Assembly (NCBI RefSeq): GCF_002959895.1
Contig: NZ_PPDD01000001.1
Span: 62,001-126,000 of the forward strand
From: Veillonella infantium
Lineage (GTDB): Bacteria > Bacillota > Negativicutes > Veillonellales > Veillonellaceae
Reading direction: 5' to 3'
Length of the DNA stretch: 64,000 bases
Each line of letters starts with the position of its first letter. Positions within the stretch are counted from its first letter, which is position 1. Below, in pieces: positions 1-7,164 of the stretch. The position numbers and the translations under genes are program-made. The notes under the pieces were generated by a model that was given only the letters and a program-made list of their open reading frames with translations, was not told the origin of the DNA and made no database searches.

Positions 1-826
1 CCATATCCATATATTTAATATTAAAAGATGTAATAGATTTAAGATCGTTATAAAATTCCATCTCATCAGTACTCGTATTCCAGAATAACATCATATTTTC
101 ATATATAGGTATACCATAATACTGTTCAGCTTTTAAAAACTCAAATGGTAAATTCATGTTAGGCTTCGCGTAGATAAGAGGACTAACAGTAAGCAAATAG
201 GTATCTCCTACCTTACCATTCATGTATAAATCTCTAGGAATTAAAGAATCTGATATTACTTTATCTTTTTGAATACCATGTTTACTAACATTCTTATTTT
301 GAACAGAAATCGAGTCTGTATTCACTATTTTGCTAGCAGATAAATCAGGGCTTAAGATATATTTCGCGTTCCCTTTAGAAGCTATAATTTTACCATCTAT
401 ATAGTCTAATGAAGCGGAGAATTTATCGAATTCATACCCGATAACATTAGAGCTTAAAGATGTATCATTAATCTTAAAAATTAAAAGTTGATATAATTTC
501 ATATCAGAAATAGCATCATTAGAACGTGCAAGAAGATATAATTCATTATTAACGATAAGAGAGTCAAAAATATAACAGTTATATGCTTTCATGATAGGCA
601 ATACATCAACTACATAAGATTCAGAGTAATTACTTGCATTTATAACTGTCACGGTTGCATTAGGATCACGATTACTATCAACTGTAATATCCTTCTCTAT
701 AATTATTCCTTGTTTGGGTAAAATTCGATCCTCATTTCTCGTACCATTAAGGTGTAAGGCACACAAAACAAGGATAAGTAAAAGCAAAAAACTAACAATA
801 TAATGCTTTTGTATCCATCCCAACAT
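1..826 (-). CDS. Hypothetical membrane-anchored protein, 3' end outside the window
   Basis: An open frame runs from an ATG at 824-826 on the minus strand to the window edge without a stop, giving about 275 residues. An AGAGGTGA ribosome-binding site lies just upstream. The N-terminus (MLGWIQKHYIVSFLLLLILV) is a short cytoplasmic tail plus one hydrophobic segment that looks like an uncleaved anchor. The rest is polar and rich in Asn, Ser, Asp and Tyr, suggesting an extracytoplasmic, perhaps beta-rich domain. I do not recognise the family. It lies downstream of the CDF transporter gene on the same strand, separated by a strong terminator, so it is probably its own unit. Confidence 0.75.
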   Translation of the reverse strand, partial: MLGWIQKHYIVSFLLLLILVLCALHLNGTRNEDRILPKQGIIIEKDITVDSNRDPNATVTVINASNYSESYVVDVLPIMKAYNCYIFDSLIVNNELYLLARSNDAISDMKLYQLLIFKINDTSLSSNVIGYEFDKFSASLDYIDGKIIASKGNAKYILSPDLSASKIVNTDSISVQNKNVSKHGIQKDKVISDSLIPRDLYMNGKVGDTYLLTVSPLIYAKPNMNLPFEFLKAEQYYGIPIYENMMLFWNTSTDEMEFYNDLKSITSFNIKYMDM

Positions 827-880
827 AAAATCACCTCTCTCTTATGTATAGTATAGCGAAATCTCTAACCTAATAAAAGA

Positions 881-938
881 AAAGGCTTCAACCAATGCTC
901 GACAAAACTTATTCTGTCGATGATTGATTGAAGCCTTT
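881..938 (-). terminator. Rho-independent terminator after the CDF transporter gene
   Basis: Perfect 11-bp arms (881-891 and 928-938) enclose a loop that holds a second short stem (CGACA/TGTCG). T/A-rich flanks on both sides could let it work in both directions. It sits 13 bp after the stop of the minus-strand transporter gene. Confidence 0.8.
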
Positions 939-950
939 ATTTTTATATTA

Positions 951-2075
951 TTAATTACTGAAGTCAGTATCTACAATAGCAAATTGTGTATATTCAGGGC
1001 AGCGTTTTTGCATTTCTGCTTTAATTTTTTCTAATGTACCTTGTGGATCTTCTTCGTCAAAATCAAAGATAATATCGTAGTAGATAACTTTCTTTTCTTC
1101 TTGTACGTAGAACGCATGTACTTGTACTACGTTTGTATATAGACTCACAACTTGGTCGAGTGCTTGTCTTATTTCAAGCACTTCTACACTAGGTTGGTTT
1201 TCAGCATATACGCCAACGGTCATAGCAATACCAAATTTTTTATAGAGATGAACGGCGATACCTTTTGTTAGGGGATGAATATCTGCCATGGTCATCGTAT
1301 CTGGCACTGTAATATGAACGGAGCCAATTGTTTCACCAGGACCGTAGCTATTTAATACTAAATCATATACACCGCCTACATTTGGATGTTGGGCGATAGT
1401 TTCTTTAATTTCACGAACTAAGTTATCATCTGCACGAATGCCAAGCAAGTGATTATACATTTCTTTTAAAATGTCATAAGCAGCTTTCAAAATTAAAACA
1501 GAGATAGCTGCACCTACATAACCTTGAATATCAAAGTTAAAGAAGAATACTAACGCTGCAGATACCAATGTGGCAAAGGTAATTACCGCATCAAAGAGCG
1601 CATCGATACCGGATGCTACAAGAGCATCGGATTTATATTTTTCACCTTGCGCCTTAATATAACGGCCCATTACAACTTTCACCACAATAGCAACAGCGAT
1701 AATGGCCAAGCTTGGAACATCAAAGGTAGATACCTCAGGGTGAAGAATTTTTTCAATAGATTCCTTGAGGGATCCAATGCCTGCACCAAGGATGATGAAA
1801 GCAATGGCCATGGTAGTCATATATTCGATACGACCATGACCAAATGGATGCTCCTTATCGGCACCTTTAGCGGCTAATTTTGTACCAACAATGGTCAATA
1901 CAGAGGACAAAACGTCTGTTAAGTTGTTTACCGCATCAAGGATGATGGCGATAGAGTTAGACGCAAGGCCTACAATCATTTTAAAAATAACGAGAACGAC
2001 GTTACCTATAATACCTTTTATACTAGCAAGCGTAATCCCCCGATTACGTGCTGCACTATTTTCTTGCAAAATCAT
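951..2075 (-). CDS. Cation diffusion facilitator (CDF) family metal transporter
   Basis: A 374-residue inner-membrane metal/proton antiporter of the CDF family. About five to six hydrophobic segments fill residues 18-205, followed by a cytoplasmic ferredoxin-like domain (about 206-300) and an extra C-terminal domain of about 70 residues. The intramembrane metal site is readable: D47 and N51 in the second helix and D158 and D162 in the fifth. The HPFGHGR motif after helix 2 (76-82) is typical of the family. The D-x3-N plus D-x3-D set differs from the D/D plus H/D site of zinc exporter YiiP and is closer to manganese-type CDFs, but the substrate cannot be fixed from sequence. It appears monocistronic. 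Family assignment is firm; the ion is inference. Confidence 0.92.
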   Translation of the reverse strand: MILQENSAARNRGITLASIKGIIGNVVLVIFKMIVGLASNSIAIILDAVNNLTDVLSSVLTIVGTKLAAKGADKEHPFGHGRIEYMTTMAIAFIILGAGIGSLKESIEKILHPEVSTFDVPSLAIIAVAIVVKVVMGRYIKAQGEKYKSDALVASGIDALFDAVITFATLVSAALVFFFNFDIQGYVGAAISVLILKAAYDILKEMYNHLLGIRADDNLVREIKETIAQHPNVGGVYDLVLNSYGPGETIGSVHITVPDTMTMADIHPLTKGIAVHLYKKFGIAMTVGVYAENQPSVEVLEIRQALDQVVSLYTNVVQVHAFYVQEEKKVIYYDIIFDFDEEDPQGTLEKIKAEMQKRCPEYTQFAIVDTDFSN

Positions 2076-2275
2076 ATTAAACTACACCTCTTACATTCAA
2101 TTCACTAAGCTATAAATCGAAGCATATCGATTTATTTACATTTCTATTATAGCTTATCGATTATCATTTGTCATTATTTTTTTCGAAAAATTTTTATAAA
2201 ATCATTGATTTTACTGAGTTATCAATAATTCTCATTTCTCAATTAGAATGTTTGATGTATTGTGACTTCACAATC

Positions 2276-3334
2276 TTATGCAGTAACCGTAATACGCTCG
2301 CCTGTGCGCATGTGTGTAAATACAACCTTTTGAGCACGTAATTGGAAGGGCTGCCCCGTTGGTTGTGCGCCATATAATGTATCCCCTACAAGAGGGTGAC
2401 CTATATGGCTGAAAGCCACACGAATTTGATGTGTTTTTCCTGTGTACAAACGGACTAAAACCTCTGTATATCCACATTCTTGGGAGTTATGCACAGATTT
2501 GTCCACATTTCGACCACTTTTATCCACATTTGGTAATTCTATATCCACATTTTTTAATGCTCTATCCACAGAATTCGGGGACTTATTCACAGAGTTATCC
2601 ACAGGCTGTGATTGATGTCTACATAGAACGGAATAATCTGTACGAGTCTCTTTTCCCTTAGGATTGACTTCATAATGAATCCCATCAGCACTGCGATCCA
2701 TAGGGAATACCAAGGAATCCTCGTCAGCTTCTACGATGCCTTCTACAGCGGCCATATACCACTTCTCAAAGGTATTATCATCCATTTGTTGTTGATAAAG
2801 GCTTTGAGCCAAGCCGCTTTTAGCAATTACAATACAGCCCGTCGTATCTCTATCTAAGCGGTTCAAAAAACGCACCTTACGCTTAATTCCATGTTCTTTA
2901 AAGTAATACGCCACGCCATTAGCGAGGGATACTTGGCCTTTAGAGTTTACAGTCACACCTGCTGGCTTATCCACAATGAGGAGATCATCATCTTCATATA
3001 GGATATGTAAGTCCATTTCTATGGGTTCGTAATCTATTTTTTCCTTAGCCATAGCAATCCAAATCTCGTCACCTTCGGAAATAACATCCTTTGGCGTCGC
3101 CTTATGTCCGTTGAGGTGGATTAGCTTTTCCTCAAATAATTTTACTAAGGATTTACGAGGATATCTCGTATCAAGGACTTCGCCTAGCGAGATATCCACA
3201 CTATCACTCATTTGAACCGCTTCTTGTTTCTTAGACGGCTGTACTACAGCAAGCTTGTTAGCATGTACAGCCTCTAAATCTGCAGCGGTTACGGTCCACA
3301 AAATATCGTCGGGACGATGTGTTTTTCTCGCCAT
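2276..3334 (-). CDS. RluA-family pseudouridine synthase with a low-complexity insert
   Basis: A 352-residue enzyme that converts uridine to pseudouridine in rRNA or tRNA. Residues about 45-95 form an S4-like RNA-binding part. The catalytic domain carries VDKPAG (121-126), the active-site RLDRDTTG motif with catalytic D161, and the C-terminal GKTHQIRV (299-306) and GHPLVGDTLYG motifs. Between RTDYSVLCR and TEVLVRLYTGK there is an extra segment (about 240-288) of heptad-like repeats (NVDKSGR, NVDKSVH, NVDIELP). RluA proteins do not usually have this, and its DNA is an array of DnaA boxes. The start ATG adjoins the stop of the helicase gene at 3334, so the two are translationally coupled. Target nucleotide unknown. 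Confidence 0.9.
   Translation of the reverse strand: MARKTHRPDDILWTVTAADLEAVHANKLAVVQPSKKQEAVQMSDSVDISLGEVLDTRYPRKSLVKLFEEKLIHLNGHKATPKDVISEGDEIWIAMAKEKIDYEPIEMDLHILYEDDDLLIVDKPAGVTVNSKGQVSLANGVAYYFKEHGIKRKVRFLNRLDRDTTGCIVIAKSGLAQSLYQQQMDDNTFEKWYMAAVEGIVEADEDSLVFPMDRSADGIHYEVNPKGKETRTDYSVLCRHQSQPVDNSVNKSPNSVDRALKNVDIELPNVDKSGRNVDKSVHNSQECGYTEVLVRLYTGKTHQIRVAFSHIGHPLVGDTLYGAQPTGQPFQLRAQKVVFTHMRTGERITVTA
2468..2603 (+). promoter_or_regulatory. Cluster of eight DnaA boxes inside a coding sequence
   Basis: Eight 9-mers matching or nearly matching the DnaA box TTATCCACA all read in the plus direction: 2468 (ATATCCACA), 2487 (TTATGCACA), 2499 (TTGTCCACA), 2520 (TTATCCACA), 2541 (ATATCCACA), 2562 (CTATCCACA), 2583 (TTATTCACA) and 2595 (TTATCCACA). 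Start-to-start spacing is 19, 12, 21, 21, 21, 21 and 12 bp, so most boxes lie on one face of the helix. Another perfect box is at 2967-2975, where it encodes the conserved VDKP motif, and a near box is at 3192-3200. A role in DnaA titration or in control of initiation is inference. Confidence 0.75.
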
Positions 3335-5922
3335 TAGTATCTCCTTTCTACGAGCTCATTGTCTCGCGGCATATAGTTCAGTAGCGAGCTTGGTTGAACC
3401 GCTCGGCCACGTATATTGGTTTGTTTAAAGGTAATGGTCAGCTCTTGCTTAGGACGCGTAATAGCCACATAGAACAAGCGCTTTTCTTCGTCTTCACGCC
3501 CTTCTGCAATGGCAAATGGGCTTGGAAATGTCCCTTCGTTAAGGCCTGCTAGAAATACATGGTCAAACTCGCTTCCCTTTGCTTGGTGGATAGTAATGAT
3601 AGGAATGCGATCTTCATTTCGCACCTGCTGAGCGGGCTCACCAGCGGTAAGGGCCGCCATCTGTAAGATTTGATTTAATCTCGCTAACCCGGCTGGTCCT
3701 TCATAAGCAGCATCTAGTTTCTCCATAATGCGATATAGATCCCGTATATGCTCTACCTTTGCTGCTTCCCCATGGGATTTATAGTATTCTAGAACCCCCA
3801 TTTGGTTCATAATGTACGCCAACAACTTCGTTGGCAATTCCGTATAGGCCTTTCTACGTAACGTCGCCATTTGGGACGCAATATTGGTGAAAGCCGCTTT
3901 ATACTTATTGATTGCCACCATACGACCAGTCGTTGTAGGCACGATATTTTCTTTCACTGCATAAATCAAAAGCTGTGCAGTGGCTAAGATATCGTCCATC
4001 GCATTGTGCGTAGGCTCATGATTGATAGGAAACTCTGACGCTAGGAAGCCCAATTTATGATTCGGCAAATTAGGATAAAATCTACGATAGATATCGAGTG
4101 TATCGTAAATAGCCTTGAACTCTGGGTTACCTAAATTATGGCGTGCCAATTCATTAGTAAAGATAGTTACGTCATAATTTACGTTGTGACCTACAATAAT
4201 AGCATTCTTAGAGAATTCCTTAAAGGCTTGTAGCACTATAGCTGGCGCTTCGCCGTGCTCTTGTAAATACGCATCGGAGAAGCCGTGTACCTCTTCAGAT
4301 TGTCCTACAGGTACGCCTGGGTTGATAAAGCGCTCAAAGCTCTCTAAGACCTGCCCATGTTCATCAATGCGGATAGCCGCAATTTGAATGATACGATCCT
4401 GGGACGTATCTGTGCCTGTACTCTCTACATCGTATACTACAACTTCGTGTTTCTCTAAACCACTAACGAGCTTGGCATAAGGCTCGGCCTCAAAGATTGG
4501 CATATCCATAAAGTCCGTCAATTTTAAGCCAACTTGACGCGTCTCAGGACTTTCAATAGCGGCGATACGCGCGTCACCGATGCCCGCAACATAGCGTTTT
4601 ATAATACGCTTAGCGCTGACGGAGTCATTCGGATTCATAAGCAATTTAAAGTAAGCCATAACGTCTTTGATTTCTTGACGTCTAAAGAATTTAAACTCGT
4701 CAATAATCATGAAGTGACGGCGTTCATCTTCAGGTTTTTCATTATTTAGACGTTCAAAGGAGTCGCTTAGCCGTTGTGCCTTTTTATTATCTCGTACGAG
4801 AACGCCAATATTGGCATCCTTTGGCAAGGCACAGATAGCTTCATAAATATATCGCCCCTCAAGATAGCTATTTTTACAGCCTTTAATGAGAACAGGCTTG
4901 CCCTTTCTTTCACTATTAGCGCGAGGCAATTCAGTATAGATAGAGCCTACCAGATCAGGGAACATATTCTGCAATGTTTTGAAAGCCATCGTAAAGAGCG
5001 TCCAGTTAGAGCGGTAGTTTTCGTAGAAAATAATTTTTAAAGGCTTAAAGTCCGCATCAAACTGCTTGAGCAAACGGAATGGATCAGAGCCGCGCCATTC
5101 GTATATGGTTTGGAAATAGTCCCCACATAATAAGACGTGGTTGCCTTCCCAAAGCATTTCTAATACCTTGTATTCTAGTATGCCTGTATCTTGCATTTCA
5201 TCTACAGAAATGTAGTTGTAACGGCTACGCCAACGCTCCCGAACTACAGGATCTTGGAATAGGCGATGAACACCGCAAATGAGATCTGTAAAATCTAGAC
5301 CATGTACAGAGGCTAAGCTTTCATCATAAGCGGCAATCCATTCGTGACCATGGTTCAAAAAGTCATGGAGTTCACTATACAAAACATTGCCAAAACTAGA
5401 GAACTGTTGCTCAATTGCAGGACGCTGTTCCTTTTGCAAACGCTCAATAGTTCGTTTATAGTCGCCTACGAGATCATCAGAATAGAACCCATACAAGGAG
5501 CGATATTCTTTTACCATGCCGATGATGTTGGCAAAGGACATTTCTCGCAATTTACCGGGACGATACGGTTCAGACAATTCCTTACAATCCTCTTCATCAA
5601 AGATGGTTACATCCGTATACAAGGTTTCATTGCGCTTGCCCTCTTGTTGAAGCACGAAAAAGCAAAAGCTGTGGAATGTACTAACCTCCACAGCCTTTGC
5701 AGGACTGCCTACGAGCGATTGAATGCGGTCTTTCATCTCGTTCGCCGCCTTGTTCGTAAAGGTCATGCACAAGATATTCTCCGCCTTCGCATAGCCGCCC
5801 TCGATGAGGTGAGCCACTCGATAAGCAAGTGTATTCGTTTTTCCCGTCCCTGCGGACGCTAACAAGAGGATATTCTGTTCAACTTCATCAATAACGCGTT
5901 GTTGTTCACTATTGATAAGCAT
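3334..5922 (-). CDS. UvrD/PcrA-type helicase with an inserted DEDDh 3'-5' exonuclease domain
   Basis: An 862-residue superfamily 1A helicase. Walker A is ASAGTGKT (22-29), motif II is DEMQD (241-245), motif III is QTIYEWRGS (271-279), and motifs V and VI are the HQAKGSEF region (779-786) and RLFYVAITRPKQEL (815-828). Between the two RecA-like halves, at about 493-655, sits a complete DnaQ/epsilon-type exonuclease fold: D498 and E500 in YDVESTG, D584 in GHNVNYD, and H639/D643 in HNAMDD. All DEDDh catalytic residues are present. The enzyme should unwind DNA and trim 3' ends, probably in repair. It follows recR and bofA (gap 9 bp) and its end overlaps the rluA start, so it belongs to the dnaX-recR transcription unit. 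Confidence 0.9.
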   Translation of the reverse strand: MLINSEQQRVIDEVEQNILLLASAGTGKTNTLAYRVAHLIEGGYAKAENILCMTFTNKAANEMKDRIQSLVGSPAKAVEVSTFHSFCFFVLQQEGKRNETLYTDVTIFDEEDCKELSEPYRPGKLREMSFANIIGMVKEYRSLYGFYSDDLVGDYKRTIERLQKEQRPAIEQQFSSFGNVLYSELHDFLNHGHEWIAAYDESLASVHGLDFTDLICGVHRLFQDPVVRERWRSRYNYISVDEMQDTGILEYKVLEMLWEGNHVLLCGDYFQTIYEWRGSDPFRLLKQFDADFKPLKIIFYENYRSNWTLFTMAFKTLQNMFPDLVGSIYTELPRANSERKGKPVLIKGCKNSYLEGRYIYEAICALPKDANIGVLVRDNKKAQRLSDSFERLNNEKPEDERRHFMIIDEFKFFRRQEIKDVMAYFKLLMNPNDSVSAKRIIKRYVAGIGDARIAAIESPETRQVGLKLTDFMDMPIFEAEPYAKLVSGLEKHEVVVYDVESTGTDTSQDRIIQIAAIRIDEHGQVLESFERFINPGVPVGQSEEVHGFSDAYLQEHGEAPAIVLQAFKEFSKNAIIVGHNVNYDVTIFTNELARHNLGNPEFKAIYDTLDIYRRFYPNLPNHKLGFLASEFPINHEPTHNAMDDILATAQLLIYAVKENIVPTTTGRMVAINKYKAAFTNIASQMATLRRKAYTELPTKLLAYIMNQMGVLEYYKSHGEAAKVEHIRDLYRIMEKLDAAYEGPAGLARLNQILQMAALTAGEPAQQVRNEDRIPIITIHQAKGSEFDHVFLAGLNEGTFPSPFAIAEGREDEEKRLFYVAITRPKQELTITFKQTNIRGRAVQPSSLLNYMPRDNELVERRY

Positions 5923-5931
5923 GAGGTCCTC

Positions 5932-6186
5932 CTATTTTAAAAAGCCGTACCATCCGGCAGCAATGAGCATTGGAATAGGGCCTAGAATCGCTGTTAAAGC
6001 CCATACGCCCAAACCAATATCCATAGGAATATTGAGGATATGAACGCATACTAAATACGTCAAAATACCAGTTACTGCATTCATAGCCACCCGTTTAATG
6101 GTGAAAAATGCTACTTTGAAAGCAATGTAGGCTACAGCAACGGATACAGCCGCCGATATAATCGGTGATGCTAATAAAGCTCCCAT
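5932..6186 (-). CDS. BofA-family small membrane protein
   Basis: 84 residues with about three hydrophobic segments. The end (GPIPMLIAAGWYG) and the N-x2-G-I-L-T-Y motif before the last helices resemble BofA, the pro-sigma-K processing inhibitor of endospore formers. In spore formers bofA commonly follows recR, and it does here: the stop of recR (6188) lies 2 bp upstream. Most Negativicutes such as Veillonella do not sporulate, so a conserved-context relic or a different membrane role is likely. The family call rests on length, topology and context. Confidence 0.7.
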   Translation of the reverse strand: MGALLASPIISAAVSVAVAYIAFKVAFFTIKRVAMNAVTGILTYLVCVHILNIPMDIGLGVWALTAILGPIPMLIAAGWYGFLK

Positions 6187-6187
6187 A

Positions 6188-6784
6188 TTATCCTTTCATT
6201 TCTTGGCGGTTCACTACAGCACCGCCTAACGTCAATTCATCGGCATATTCGATATCGCCCCCCACAGGAACACCGCGGGCAATACGCGTTACCTTAATGC
6301 CACTTGGACTTAATAAACGCGCCAAATAGAGAGCTGTCGCCTCCCCTTCTACGTCTGGGTCAGTAGCGAGAATAACCTCTTGTACAACACCATCCCGAAG
6401 GCGGGCAATCAATTCTTTTACGCGAATATCGTCAGCACCGATGCCCTCCATAGGGGACAAGGCACCTTCCAATACGTGATATAAGCCCTTATAGTCGCCA
6501 CTGCGCTCGATAGCAATGACATCGCGAGAAGTTTCAACGACCATAATCGTCGTTTGATCGCGGTTCGGATTGCTACAGAATTCACAAGGGTCTTGAGCTG
6601 ATAAGTTAAAGCAAATAGAACAGTGACGCGTAGCCCCCTTCGCTTCTACGATGGTTTCCACGAGACGGTCTACCTCTTCCTTCGGCATTTCTACCAAATG
6701 ATAGGCCAAGCGTCTAGCCGACTTGGAGCCGATTCCCGGCAAGCGGCGCAACTGCTCTACGAGCCGTTCTAAAGCGTTTGTCAT
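6188..6784 (-). CDS. recR: Recombination mediator protein RecR
   Basis: 198 residues, the usual length. The N-terminal helix-hairpin-helix region contains LRRLPGIGSKSARRLAYHL (12-30). A C4 zinc finger uses C55, C58, C67 and C70. A TOPRIM domain follows (about 78-175: VVETSRDVIAIE, ATDPDVEGEATALYL), then a short C-terminal Walker B-like part. RecR loads RecA on gapped DNA together with RecO and RecF. It starts right at the stop of the ybaB gene (6784/6785), so the two are tightly coupled. Confidence 0.97.
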   Translation of the reverse strand: MTNALERLVEQLRRLPGIGSKSARRLAYHLVEMPKEEVDRLVETIVEAKGATRHCSICFNLSAQDPCEFCSNPNRDQTTIMVVETSRDVIAIERSGDYKGLYHVLEGALSPMEGIGADDIRVKELIARLRDGVVQEVILATDPDVEGEATALYLARLLSPSGIKVTRIARGVPVGGDIEYADELTLGGAVVNRQEMKG

Positions 6785-7114
6785 TTAGAATAAACCTGTT
6801 GGTAAGTTAAGACCACCAGTTACTTTGCCCATTTCTTGAGCCAAGAGGTCGTCTACTTTTTTGCTAGCTTCGTTTACAGCAGCCATCACTAAATCTTCTA
6901 ACATTTCTACGTCTTCAGGATCAACTGCAGTTGGGTTCAATTTTAAAGACTCGATGATTTTTTCACCGTTCATCACAACTGTTACAGCACCGCCACCAAC
7001 GGAAGCCTCTACTGTGCGAGTTTTTAATTCTTCTTGCATTTTCTTCATATCTGCTTGCATTTTTTGAACTTTTTTCATCATGCCCGCCATATTGCCCATA
7101 CCTTTACCAAACAT
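6785..7114 (-). CDS. YbaB/EbfC family nucleoid-associated protein
   Basis: 109 residues, usual family length. The first 30 residues are Met- and Lys-rich (MFGKGMGNMAGMMKKVQKMQ), followed by the family motif around VEASVGGGAVTVVMNGE and a C-terminal helix. YbaB forms dimers that bind DNA and is nearly always encoded between dnaX and recR, as here. A GGAGG-type ribosome-binding site precedes it, within the 50 bp gap after the dnaX stop. Confidence 0.95.
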   Translation of the reverse strand: MFGKGMGNMAGMMKKVQKMQADMKKMQEELKTRTVEASVGGGAVTVVMNGEKIIESLKLNPTAVDPEDVEMLEDLVMAAVNEASKKVDDLLAQEMGKVTGGLNLPTGLF

Positions 7115-7164
7115 TGTAATTCCTCCTTTTAGGATCTACGTCCTATACTCATATTCTAATTGAT

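Noticed and set aside
2967..2975. An additional perfect DnaA box
   Set aside because: It encodes the conserved VDKP motif of RluA enzymes and stands alone, so it may be chance; I left it out of the cluster.
5344..5862. 172-codon open frame opposite the helicase gene
   Set aside because: Shadow of the conserved helicase motifs on the other strand, without a ribosome-binding site or recognisable domain.
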